A stretch of 64,000 bases of DNA from Gnetum montanum. Its lineage: Eukaryota > Streptophyta > Gnetopsida > Gnetales > Gnetaceae. Positions 1 through 10,737 of this stretch are shown one piece after another. How positions within the stretch are numbered: the stretch's first letter is position 1; every line of letters begins with the position of its first letter. The notes below the pieces were generated by a model, which saw only the letters and a list, made by a program, of their open reading frames with translations, did no database searches and was not told where the DNA came from. The stretch covers positions 244,405-308,404 of the forward strand of contig MNCI01016011.1 in the NCBI GenBank assembly GCA_015680685.1, written 5' to 3'. A program made the translations under genes and the position numbers.

Positions 1-181
1 ATACCTCAGACTTGCTTAACCATACACCGTGACACATACAAGCAAGCCTGGGAAGACAACGAATGATTAACCCCAAGTGTTTCTTGTGGCGTTAAGGCAT
101 TTAGTCTGCGGAGTTCGACCGGATCGCGCATACACGCTTGTATTCGTATGGTTGAGTATCGGGGTATCTCGCCACTCATCA
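1..181 (+). repeat. 3' portion of an LTR (R/U5), cut by window edge
   Basis: The block ends in CACTCATCA, the terminal signature of the TGATGAG...CTCATCA LTR family seen repeatedly here. Its sequence is very close to the reverse complement of 56275-56460 in the solo LTR, so both belong to one young subfamily. Directly after position 181 there is no primer-binding site but O-element sequence (AGTTTAA repeats), so this is either a solo LTR or the 3' LTR of an element lying to the left, inserted into O downstream of its integrase gene. Confidence 0.85.
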
Positions 182-303
182 CCAGTTTAACATCATACAA
201 ACCTGCTATGCTAGTTTAACGTCATAATGAACCAATGCTTTTCTAGTTGAGCATCATAGCAGATGAATGCTTACCTCTTTCCATTAATGTGTGGTGTTGC
301 ATG
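182..303. repeat. AGTTTAA-hairpin repeat array after the O integrase gene
   Basis: Short degenerate units begin with AGTTTAA or AGTTGAG followed by a small inverted pair such as CATC...GATG. They occupy the stretch between the inserted LTR and the stop codon of the O pol gene (minus strand). The same kind of array follows the pol stop codon of M at 18154-18520, which supports homology of position as well as sequence. Confidence 0.6.
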
Positions 304-2990
304 CTAGGTGTAGTATGTCTTCAACTACAAATGGTTCATTAGATTGGCCAAATCATTCCTATCTTGATTAGCAAGCTTGAATGATCCATTGTCATAGCCC
401 TTAGCAACCAAGAAAGGCCCTTCCCAGTTGGCTCATAACTTATCCACAAGTTCATAAATAGCCTTGAGGACTAGGTTCCTTTTCTTGATCAAGTTCAGTT
501 GTTGGTTGTGATGGTGATTTTGTCATTGTTTTTCTTGGTACCATTAAATGCAATCAAGTGTCTTCATGTGCTCCTCCTCTATCAAGTTAAGGTTTACAGT
601 TCTCAACTCATTATTCTGGGCTTCATCGATGAAGTTCAAGAGGATCACCCACACCAATGGAACCTACAATTCAAGTGGCAAGATTACTTCAAACCCATAG
701 ACAAGACCATAAGGCATCTTACTTATTGTTTCTTGGTTTGTTGTGTATTAAGCCCATAGTGTGTAGACTAATTGCTCATGCCATTGTCATTTGCTATTGC
801 TTAGCATCTTTTTTAGAAGGTTGACAATGACTTTGTTAGTGGCATTTACTTGGCCATTTTCCTGAGGGTAGCATCGTAATGAAAAGGAATGTTTGATGTC
901 AAAGTGATAATAAAAAGCTTTAGATTTGACATTACTAAATTATGGCATGTTTTCTATTACTATGGTCATGGGTAAGCCAAAATAATTCACGATGTTATCC
1001 AGCATGAATTTGCAAACCTATTACAATGTTATCTTCCTAAGGGAAATAGCCTCAACCCACTTGGTAAAATACTCAATTGTGATTATTATGGAGCTATGTC
1101 CTATGGAGAACTTAGGCATTATGGATCCAGTGATGTCCAAGCCCCAACGTTGGAACAGCCATGTGATCTACATTGTGTGCAGTTCAGTCAGTGGCACGTG
1201 CATTAAGTTGTCATGTTGTTAACACATGTCACATGTTTTAACCTTTGACATGCAATCACACTTCATATAAGGCCAATAATAGCCTACTTGTCTAATTTTC
1301 ACTACCTTCACCCTAGGTGCTATGTGACCTCTACATAGCCCCTCAGAAACTTACTTAATGATTGTTTGCACTTTGTTGTTGCTTACTTGGGTTAGCAATA
1401 TGCCATCATAGGATTTGAAACATATTATGTTATCATCCATGATGACATATTATCACAAACATTTGCATACTAAATATTTTTGGATGGTAGTCAAATGTTG
1501 CAGAGGCTCACCCTATAGAAGGTATGCCTTCATATCATTGTACAACTTTCCTACATGGGTTGTACTTACTATGGCTATGGATGCAATGTTGATGATTTAA
1601 GTGATAGACATAGTGCAATTCACCACTGATGTGGGCAATGCGTGGAACATGTCATTTTTGATGCTTAGGGCTAATGTTGCTAATGCATCAGCTATGGCAT
1701 TTTCATTTCAGGGAATGTATTGGACATTGGTAGTTGTAAAGTGTTGAAGCAAGTGCTTTGCTAGATCACAATAAGGCTATAAATATTGGGCCATGTAGGC
1801 ATAAAATTTTTCACCTAGTTGATCACTAATTATGAGTTGCCTTGGATCACTATATTTTGGATCCCTAGGTTGCATGATACAAGGATACCTTGGAGGAGGC
1901 CTTTGTACTTTGCCATGTTGTTAGTGTAAGCGAATGCAAAAAGGTATGAGAAGGGTTAGATCTCCCCAAAGGGAAATGTGATAATGGTAGCAGTGCTACC
2001 CCCTTGAGAGGTTGAAGTTCCATTGAAATTTAGGAGTGCCTCACAGTTGTTGGACACTTAGCTAATGCTACTAACATGCTCATCTAGGAATTCCAAGTCT
2101 ATGGTTGCTTGATCATTTACAAGTAAAGCCATGAGTTGTGTGGCTATAGCTTGACCTTTTGTTGAGGCTTTTGCAACATAGTGTAGGTTAAACTCCACTA
2201 TTATTACTTTCCATTCTATGATGCGACTACTTATATAGATGTTTTTGTGATTTCTTGGAGTATGTTATTTTTGCAAATGATGTTGACTTGACTACGAAAA
2301 AGGTAATGCCTCCACTTCTTGAGTGAGAAGCCTAGGGTGAGGCAATTCTTTTCCACATTGTTGTATTTTTCTTCATGTGCTAATAATGCATGGCTTAGGT
2401 AGTAAACCAAGACCTCTATACCATCATCTCACTTTTGACAAATTAGAGAAGTGATGGATATGTTAGAAGTGACGAGGTATATGTAAAAAGGTTTATCTTC
2501 CTGCAGAGGGTGAACTATAGGAAGTTGTGCTAACTCTTGCTTAAGGTTGTCAAATGCTTATTGACATTGAGCTATCCACTCAAAGTAGGCTCCTTTCTTG
2601 AGCAAATGTTGAATTGGTTGTAATTTGTTAATTAACCATGCGATAAACCTACATATGAACTACAACCTACCTTGTAAACCTTGTAGCTCCTTATGGTTGG
2701 CTAGAAATGCTAAGTTGGTTATGGCCTTAACCTTGTCAAGGTCTACACATATCCTTGCTTTGAATACTACAAAATTGAGCATCTGGCCTATTCTAACACC
2801 AAAAACACACTTGTTGGGTTTAACCTAAGATTGTGTTTTAAGCAATGTTTAAGCACTATGTCTAGACCATTTCAATGGTTGTGAGCCACTTTGGACTTAA
2901 TTACAATGTCATCAACATATTTGTTGAGAAAAATTAGCATATAATCACTAAAGATATAAGTCATTGCATGTTGGTACATTGCTCTTACCA
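304..2990 (-). pseudogene. pol: O pol remnant: RT (C-terminal part), RNase H, archaeal-type RNase H, integrase
   Basis: On the minus strand the order is RT thumb/connection (about 2990-2600), RNase H (about 2550-2150), a second RNase H (about 2040-1800) and integrase (about 1650-304). Integrase is recognised by the FTKWVEAI core motif, YPQENGQVNATNK around the catalytic Glu, and the ANWEGPF motif near the C terminus; the stop codon is at 306-304. The RT palm with its YxDD motif is absent because homology to M's RT stops near 2985. The second RNase H has lost all three acidic residues: FDGxS reads FNGTS, AEYE reads AKYK and GDS reads GNS. Many in-frame TAA/TAG codons make this a clear pseudogene. 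M pol at 18537-21967 is the closest comparison in this window. Confidence 0.85.
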
Positions 2991-3307
2991 CAAGACTACA
3001 CTCTCTTCTAAGGTCTAGAGTTCTAAAAAATTTCAAAAAAAAATTGACCATGCTCTTGACTGCAATAGTTTAGAGTTAGAAAAATTTTGGATTTCTGAAC
3101 TACACTCTCCACTAAGGTTTTCTAGAGTTAGAAAAGATTTTCTAAAATTTTGCAAATTGTGCATAGTGCTAAACTTGCAAAATGTAACGATGCTAATCCT
3201 ACAAACTGTAATGATGCTAAACCTATGAAAACATGTTATACCTTAGTGAGTACCAAGCACATCAAATGACTTTGTTGATGTCCTATACTGACAAAGCCCT
3301 AGGATGT
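2991..3307. other. Non-coding O sequence without recognised genes
   Basis: AT-rich sequence with several repeats of TTCTAGAGTTAGAAAA-like motifs. No homology to M's RT is visible although the RT palm would be expected here. It ends at the insertion point of element 1 and continues at 10425. Confidence 0.5.
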
Positions 3308-4085
3308 TGATGAGCCACGATATCATGTACGCGATATCACGGCCTGCTGCAATTTCTATAAATAAGAGGCGGCTTTCCCTATTCTAGGCACTTAGACTTA
3401 GACCCTTAGCTAAACTCTTGCAGTTTTACCATTCCAGAGTTAGAATAATTTCCATGTGTGCACAGTAGGAGTTTTAAAGTGAACGGATCTTTATTTGAGC
3501 AAATTATACCTGAGCACACATTTGTGTACGGCAATAAAGATGAACTTTATGATAAACCTTACAGTATGTGGACTAAGCTAAATAGTAATTAATTATTATT
3601 AAATGTTTAAATGCTTTCCTAGTTAATTAATCTTTCTCAACCCTTGACTCTTCTAGTTAAGTACACTCAGTATGACCGCTTCAAGCATGTGTGTAACGCT
3701 TGGCAACCCAGTAACGAGTAGCATTTGGTAATCCCAGCAGCGTTGCACTGGTTCAGGGTATGTGCAGCAAGTGGGAACGGATACTAGTGTTAGGACAATT
3801 AGAACTTAGTTAGTGAATAGTTAATGAAAGTTAGTCACTTAGCTCTCTTCACCTTCCCCTATTAGCATAAGACATTAAAAAGATAAAAGATATAAAAATC
3901 ATATACCTCAAGCTTACTTAACCATACAATCGTGACAATACAAGTAAGTTTGGGAAGACAGTAATTGATTAACCTTAAGTGTTCCATTAAGGCATGTAAG
4001 AACTTAGTCCTTGAAGTTTGACCGAATCGTGTGTGAAACACTCATATTCGTATGGTTGAGTGTAGGGGTACCTCGCCACTCATCA
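3308..4085 (+). repeat. Element 1 5' LTR
   Basis: TGATGAG...CTCATCA ends. A TATA box (TATAAATA) lies at 3357-3364, about 50 bp into the LTR, preceded by two decayed copies of the CGATATCG palindrome (3317-3341). The partner LTR is at 9662-10424; by eye they differ by several substitutions per 100 bases, mostly C/T and G/A, so the insertion is not recent. Confidence 0.92.
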
Positions 4086-4105
4086 TTGGAACTATTGCCG
4101 AGGAC
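4086..4105 (+). other. Primer-binding site of element 1 (degenerate)
   Basis: TTGGAACTATTGCCGAGGAC begins directly after the LTR. It is a mutated form of TGGCGCCGTTGCCGGGGA, the PBS type I associate with Athila/Tat elements. Element 2 has TTGGTGCCATTGACAGGGA and element 3 TTAGTGCCATTGTTGAGGA at the matching place. Confidence 0.7.
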
Positions 4106-4229
4106 TTAGTTGTTTGTGAGCTACGTCAAACATAGGAGATCATTCATATTTTTGGGATGCTAAAATGAACCCTTAGGGTTAATCAAGAAAGATAATACAA
4201 TGGTAAGTCACACACTGAACAAGACAAAA

Positions 4230-7200
4230 ATGTCTTCTTCTTCATACAAAAGCACTTCACCGCCTAGGACTAACACAAGAGATAGTCGACGACATAACAC
4301 ACATAACTAAGATCCACCAGTTCCTCAATAGTCCCATGTGGTATATATTCATCACAATGAGTATGTACCTGACTTTACCTTTATTTTACATCAAGATGAA
4401 CAACTGCATTGGAGAGAATTGGAGGGCAACATAGTATTGCCTCCAAACCGATCAATCCCCAACATGCTCCTTCATGGTCTCGCACGAATAGAAATGTGAT
4501 AGTTATATGCAGAATATGTTGCATGCGATCATGACACAAGGGACTACCATCCCACAAAAGTGCAACATCAAAGGGACTTGCAACAGGAGAGATATCATAC
4601 ATCCTTGAAGGGTAAATGTCCCCATAATGCTTTGCATGTCTTGAGTGAAATTGAGGGTGGTGAACCAGTTTTAACAAGTTCCCCACCAAATGATGTTCTT
4701 CCTTCTAACGATGGTCAGGAGGTGGTGTATCAGAACCTCCACTTCACAATTCACAACCCTAGTTCTAATCCCCATGAACATGAAGTGTTCAATGAGGAAA
4801 CACAAACACACGATAAGGGCAGGCATTCTGATCATAATCACGATCAGGGCCAAGACCACCAAAGAGAAGGTAGGAAACATTATCATGGCAATGGTTCTCA
4901 TTCTTCTTCACCTTCATTGTCACATTCACCCTCTCCTTCAATGTCACGACATAGTCACAAGGAACCTAACCATGAGGATAAAGGGAAACCGAGTGAGAAA
5001 CCTCAATGAGAGAGTCGAGAATGAGGACGAGGGCACTCTAGAGAATCATGGCATACAAGAAGGGAGAGTAGGGAACCGCGTAGACATTACAAACTCTATG
5101 AACGAGATGACCATGAAGAACCCCTACTCACAACCCAAAGCATGTTAGATATCATGGACGTTGTAAGAATTCCCACAAAGGACCAAAAAGATAGTAGGAT
5201 CAAGAGGTTAGACATGAATAACATCCCACAATTTTAGGGGTGATACAACACTAATCCTCAAAACCACTTACAAGCATTTCATGATGCATGTGCCTTGTAA
5301 AACATCAAGAATGAATGGAAAAAGCTAAAGTTGTTCCCAAGAACACTGGTGAAAGAAGCAAAAAGCTGGTACCGGTCTTTAGAACCAGAATCCATTCGAA
5401 GGTGAAGTACAATGCTAGAGTTGTTTAATGATAAGTATCAAATGTACTCCCGAGTGTCCAACCTACGAAAGAAAATCCAAGGATGGAAGCAAGTAATCAC
5501 AAACCCTTGGATGCCACCATGGGCTGTTATTATAAATTGTTACATCATTTCCCAAGCCATGGTTACGCACAACAGGATCAACTACAACATCTCATAGATG
5601 GACTTAGACATGAAACAAGGAGAACCCTTGGAATGTATGCCCAAGTGAGATGATCAGAGCTTAGGTCTCATTAGGTCCATAGATTTCTTGAGTAAGTAGC
5701 TAAGGAAGAAGAGGAGCTACGTAAGAGAGAAAGTGCAGAAGAGTACAATCGAGACCCTTCCCTCTAAAAAAAGGGGAGTGATATTTTGTGATGAGGAGGA
5801 AGAGTCACCACTCGAAGAGATGGTAAATAGGAAAACCTTGCCACTCCAAAAATTAACAATAGAAGTGTTAGAAAAGGTAGACCAAATGTGGGACTCCCTA
5901 GATAGTAGATTTGAAATTGTTCTTAAAATTGTAGAGGAGTCTAAGAAGCGAGGTAGTAACTATGACAAAGAGAAAAAGAGGGACATGGACCATGCATGTA
6001 ACAAAGGTAAGGGTAAAATGGCCATCACCAAAGAGGTTTTTGATTCAATATGGACAATGACGGTGGATGTGAGATATGCCAATACGACCATCTTAAAGGA
6101 TGTTGCCCAGGAATCTCACATCTACAAGAGTCTGGGGTGTATGCACTCAACCCATGACTTAACAAACGACAAGCACCATGATGGTTACCTTATCCCTAAG
6201 GTAACCCAAGGTAGTTCCACCAACCTTTAATGTATTATCCAAGTAGAACTCCACCACAACCTATTGAGCAACACTAGCAGTGGCAATACCCACAGTCATG
6301 GGGGATGCCACCACCAAGGCAAAAATACCCTTACCAGTAACCAGATCCATATGGCTATTACATGCAGTAGCTAATCTCTCCACATGACTCTGTTGGTTAC
6401 GTGACACCACAACGTCACTACCAAGCTTGGGAGTATTATAGGACTCCTTCTCCTAGGGGAGACAACCCACAAACATACCATCCTCCAAACCCATATGCAA
6501 CTCTCACATCAATAGCTCCATTACCACCTGCTCTAGCAATGCAAGGGGAACTCCCCACTCAACCGCAACAACATAATGCTATGAGAGTTATGAACCTTAA
6601 ACCCACTACTAGTTCTAACAATCATATGAAGAGAAAACCTTTCTTCAGAACCAACAGTCCAACCAAGCTCTCACAACCACAAGCGGTTGAGCCTCTGAAT
6701 AGTTCTCCATCAAATAATCCTTCAGAGCTCCCTTCAAATCAAAAATAGATCTCAACACACACGGTTATGTTAACACATGTCGTTACTGACTGGATTAAGG
6801 AGGGCCACCTTCCTAGGAAATTCTCTACCCTGGAAGCCCTTTAATCTATCTCCAAGTCGTTGGGAATGAACCATTTCAAGCTCTTCTGGACTCAGGTTCT
6901 AGAGTCAACTTAATATTACAAGAGATGTATACAACTTAGAACCTACCTCCATTAAAGAAGAGCAATATTCACTTAGAGATGACCGACCAGTCCATCACTG
7001 TTCCCTTGGGACTAGTGGAGGATTTCATTACCATTGTGTGTGGGTGGTCATACCCAGCTGATTTTCTAGTGATACAAGTAAACAATGATAAAGGGTACTT
7101 CCCAAAGATAATGGGAAGGGCATGGCTAAGTACCATAAATGCACACCTAGGAATCCATGATCTTTCCTTGGAAATATCTAAGTAAAAAACTTTTGGGAAG

Positions 7201-7798
7201 ATCAAGAAGAAGAAAGTTCCATGCATCACATACAGTGATACAGGGTGTGATTGTGTACAGGAGTGTTTAGCATTACCTGCATGCAACCGGTGTGCCCAAT
7301 AAATTAGCATACAAAAGTGGCTATATGTAGCAACCACATAACAAGAAGACACCCAGTGGTTGATAGCTGATCAAGAGAGCAACTCACCAATGTGCATGGA
7401 ACTAATTAAGGGAACAACTTGTGCTCATGTTGAAAGCATAGATGCACTAGAGCAAGAGCATTGCCAACTCCCAACCCTTAACCTAAAAACATCAATAAGG
7501 GGAAGCAGGAAATTCCTAAAAAATTCAAACGAGCACTCAGATAAAATATTACTAGTCAATGTGCAACAGACCAAACCTTACCATGAATCTAGAATGGTTA
7601 ATGCACATAACACATCGGAGAAAGGACAACCTCGCTCATTNCGATAAAATATTACTAGTCAATGTGCAACAGACCAAACCTTACCATGAATCTAGAATGG
7701 TTAATGCACATAACACATCGGAGAAAGGACAACCTCGCTCATTATTTTGGATCTTCCCCTTCCAACTCAGTCATGGGGAAGATGGACACCTATGCTAA
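4230..7798 (+). pseudogene. gag-pro: Element 1 gag-protease polyprotein (broken)
   Basis: The start ATG at 4230 opens MSSSSYKSTSPPR; element 2 has MSPSSYESASPPR at 55055, which fixes the start. An N-terminal region is followed by a His/Asp/Arg-rich segment (4800-5100), a capsid-like domain with KNEWKKLKLFPRTLVKEA and SWYRSLEPESIRR (5290-5400), a Lys/Glu-rich segment, and a zinc knuckle CEICQYDHLKGC (CX2CX3HX3C, 6068-6103) read after a frameshift near 6045. A Pro/Gln/Asn-rich linker follows. After another shift near 6850 comes an aspartic protease (about 6877-7300): ALLDSGS active site, then FLVIQVNN, IMGRAWLS and LGIHDLS. Stops are mostly TGA and TAG at former CGA/CAG codons. The C-terminal tail is confused by the duplication at 7540-7743. 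No RT follows. Confidence 0.85.
7540..7743. repeat. Identical 101-bp tandem copy around a single N (probable assembly join)
   Basis: Bases 7540-7640 and 7643-7743 are identical, separated by the only ambiguous base of the window (N at 7641) and one C. Every other duplicated stretch here has diverged, so a perfect copy at an N looks like two contig ends joined without merging their overlap. Confidence 0.75.
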
Positions 7799-7799
7799 T

Positions 7800-9661
7800 C
7801 AATTGAGGGCCTCAGTTCCTTTTTAAATTTTTGTTTTACACATTTTTGTTTTACAAATTTCTTTAACCTTTCTTGTTTTTATTTTGCAACATTGTGCATA
7901 CCTTTTCATTTATTTGTATGTTTATTTATTTTGTTAGGTTCGTCACCTAATAAGTGCTCTTGATGATGGTATGAACTAGATTTTATTGATTGCTAATGTT
8001 TGGTTTTTACCTTTGAGTTATAATGTTGATACTAAGGTATGGTTCTTTTGATATAACAGGCAATGATTCCACATCATCCATACATCCATGAATTTCTATG
8101 GTCTCTCCTAGCTTGTAACTATACAGTCCATTTCTTTAAATAATAAAACTATCAATGAATTAGTGACTGGGAAGTTCTCAAACTAAGGAAGGACTCAAGG
8201 ATTGAAAAGGATGTGACTTCAAGGGGATTTGATGCATTTGTGCTGGCCATTCTCTTGGGTGCTTGGATGTCTTCTTCTTAAGTTCTCCTTACCATTCTGA
8301 TGTTGCTCCATTATCAAGAAGCTGAGCTAATAAAAACAATAAGTCTTTGCATGGTGGGGTTCTCACGCAAAAAAAAAAACATAGTAGGAATTCAAAGCAC
8401 ATCCCTTAGACAAAATAATCATCTAGGCTACAAGCACTGGTTATGGAACTAAACAAATATGTTTCCTCTAACTAAGGCCCTTTCTTGCTTCCTACTTCCT
8501 CCTTTTTTGTTTCGTCAGAATGGTGGTGAATTTTTTGTTGAAGCATTCTTGTTACTTTGGGTCGATGGATTGGCCAAATGTATTAATGCGAAGTCACTAG
8601 ATGTGGATTGTTTGAGGCTGGATTTGGAATGAGATCTACTAAGTCACATTAACCATTAATACACAAGGGGCTATACACCACTTTGTTCTTGAGACTCCAT
8701 TTCATTCTCTTATTTCCATCATTCTTTCTTCATTTTTCACCTCATTACCGGTTGTATCAATATTTTATATTTTGGTTGATGCATTATTTTCTTTTTGGTA
8801 GATTCTTGTGGTTAATACTTTAACTCTTGCTTTCAAATGACATTTCCAGAGCCTACGGACTCTTTGAATGTGGTATTGTCAGGGCATTAAGGGCATGATC
8901 CTACTTTGGGGAGGACCCACTAGCATTCCTATTTGGTGCATCAGTTAATTTTTTTCCCTTAAACATTTTTGCAATCAACATTTATTTTGTTCATTTTCAT
9001 CTCTGACATCCATTTTATCGATGTTGCCATTGTTTCTTTCTCTCTGTGTTTCTTATTCGTTATCTTTTTCCATTCTCTCACTACTGGAGGATCACTCTTA
9101 GTCATGGGGGTCCTAGTCCAATTTTTTCAATTTTCTCTTAACCCCTACACCTTGGGTAGTCACCAGTGTTACATCTCCATAATCTGCATTAGCCATATCA
9201 CAACTCAGCCAATGGACCTTACACTAAGGCAAGTTATTAACTACATTGTGATTTATTTACCCTTGCTAATATAATACTGTATTGTGTGTGCAGATGGAAA
9301 TCATATAAAAATGGATTAGATCTGGAGGGAACACTTAGAATGGACTAGTGCTGGAGTAGTTATGCAAGGAACAGGATTGATGGCACACTTATGGATGACC
9401 AACGGAAGCACAATCTTGGTGTCAGCAGCAACACATCTTCTTTTCTCTCTCTTCTCTCTTAGCTACCAAATAAGGCTAGATGTCAAATGTGTATAGTGTT
9501 CACTCTTGTTAGCATGAACACTAATATTGTCATGTATTGTAATGATGATCTATTCACATGTCACCCCATTCACCATTAGTGTCATTCAATTCAATAATCT
9601 CATACCTTCCCAATATTTTGTAAGAAACTCAAGGATGAGTTTTCATTCAGTCATGGGGGTA
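7800..9661 (+). other. Element 1 3' non-coding region and polypurine tract
   Basis: T-rich DNA with no homology to RT, RNase H or integrase in any frame I could read. Parts match, in reverse complement, the 3' regions of element 2 (49500-50150) and element 3 (43100-43800), for example around 8340-8500. The stretch ends in a purine tract TCATGGGGGTA (9651-9661) immediately before the 3' LTR, as expected for plus-strand priming. Confidence 0.7.
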
Positions 9662-10424
9662 TGATGAGCCGCAATATCGTGGCCTTCCACAATTTCTATA
9701 AATAAGAGGCAAATTTTCCTGTTCTAGGCACTTAGACTTAGATCCTTAGCTAAACTCTTACAGTTTTACCATTCTAGAGTTAGAATAATTTCCATGTGCC
9801 TACAATAGGAGTCTTAAAGTGAATGGATCTTTATTGAGCAAATTGTACTTGAGCACACATTTTTGTACGACAATAAAGATGAACTTTATGATAAACCTTG
9901 TAGAATGTGGACTAAGCTAAATAGTAATTAATTATTGTTAAATGTTTAAATGCTTCCCTAGTTAATTAATCTCTCTCAACCCTTGACTCTCCTAGTTAAG
10001 TACACTCAGTACGACCGCTTCAAGCACGTGTGTAATGCTTGGTAACCCAGTAACGAGTAGCGTTTGGTAATCCTAGCAGTGTTGCATTGGTTCAGGGTGT
10101 GTGAAGCAAGTGGGAATGGACACTGGTGTTAGGACAATTAGAACTTAGTTAGTGAATAGTTAATAAAAGTTAGTCACTTAGTTCTCTTCACCTTCCCCTA
10201 TTAGCATAAGACATTAAAAAGATAAAAGATATAAAAATCATATACCTCAAGCTTACTTAACCATACAACCATGACAATAAAAGTAAGTTTGGGAAGATAA
10301 CGATTGATTAACCTTAAGTGTTCCATTAAGGTGCGTAAGCACTTAGTCCTTGGAGTTCGACCGGATCACATGTGAAACACTTGTATTCATATGGTTGAGT
10401 GTAGGGGTACCTCTCCACTCATCA
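9662..10424 (+). repeat. Element 1 3' LTR
   Basis: Partner of 3308-4085. TATA box TATAAATA at 9697-9704. The 15-bp length difference from the 5' LTR is explained by having one instead of two CGATATCG-type palindromes just inside the LTR start. Confidence 0.92.
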
Positions 10425-10737
10425 GGTGTGTTTCCAAAATTAAAAAAAATTTGTTAGTTCATGTCGTATTATGTTAATTTTGCTAACTTAATTTATTGAT
10501 TTAATGCCACCAAATTTTGCATCTACATGTGTATACTAATGCTTTTCCTATTGCTTGGTGGTTGCAAGGTACTACTAAAGCCTATCTTGATCATCGTGGA
10601 GCTTGTGGGCATCTTATGTTGCATGAGCGAGCCTATACCCAACACACCTATGTCAAATATGTGGGTGGGTGTTCAGGTAGTGTGATTTCAACCAAGGGCT
10701 CATGAGTTCCTAGAGTATTTTTTGTAGCATTTCATCA

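Larger units (their letters stand above)
3308..10424 (+). mobile_element. Element 1: gag-protease LTR retrotransposon without RT or integrase
   Basis: Two directly repeated LTRs (778 and 763 bp) start TGATGAGCC and end CTCATCA. The flanking five bases are GATGT (3303-3307) and GGTGT (10425-10429), a target duplication with one change. A primer-binding-site-like sequence follows the first LTR and a purine-rich tract precedes the second. Between them only gag and an aspartic protease can be found; about 1.85 kb of T-rich non-coding DNA occupies the place where pol would be. The element is therefore non-autonomous. It is inserted in O and is in the opposite orientation to O. Confidence 0.92.

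Noticed and set aside
6-200. 64-codon minus-strand frame
   Set aside because: Lies wholly in LTR R/U5 sequence and has no family motif; LTRs here are non-coding.
4381-4901. Minus-strand frames opposite element 1 gag
   Set aside because: They are shadows of the gag frame, whose start and domains match element 2 on the other strand.
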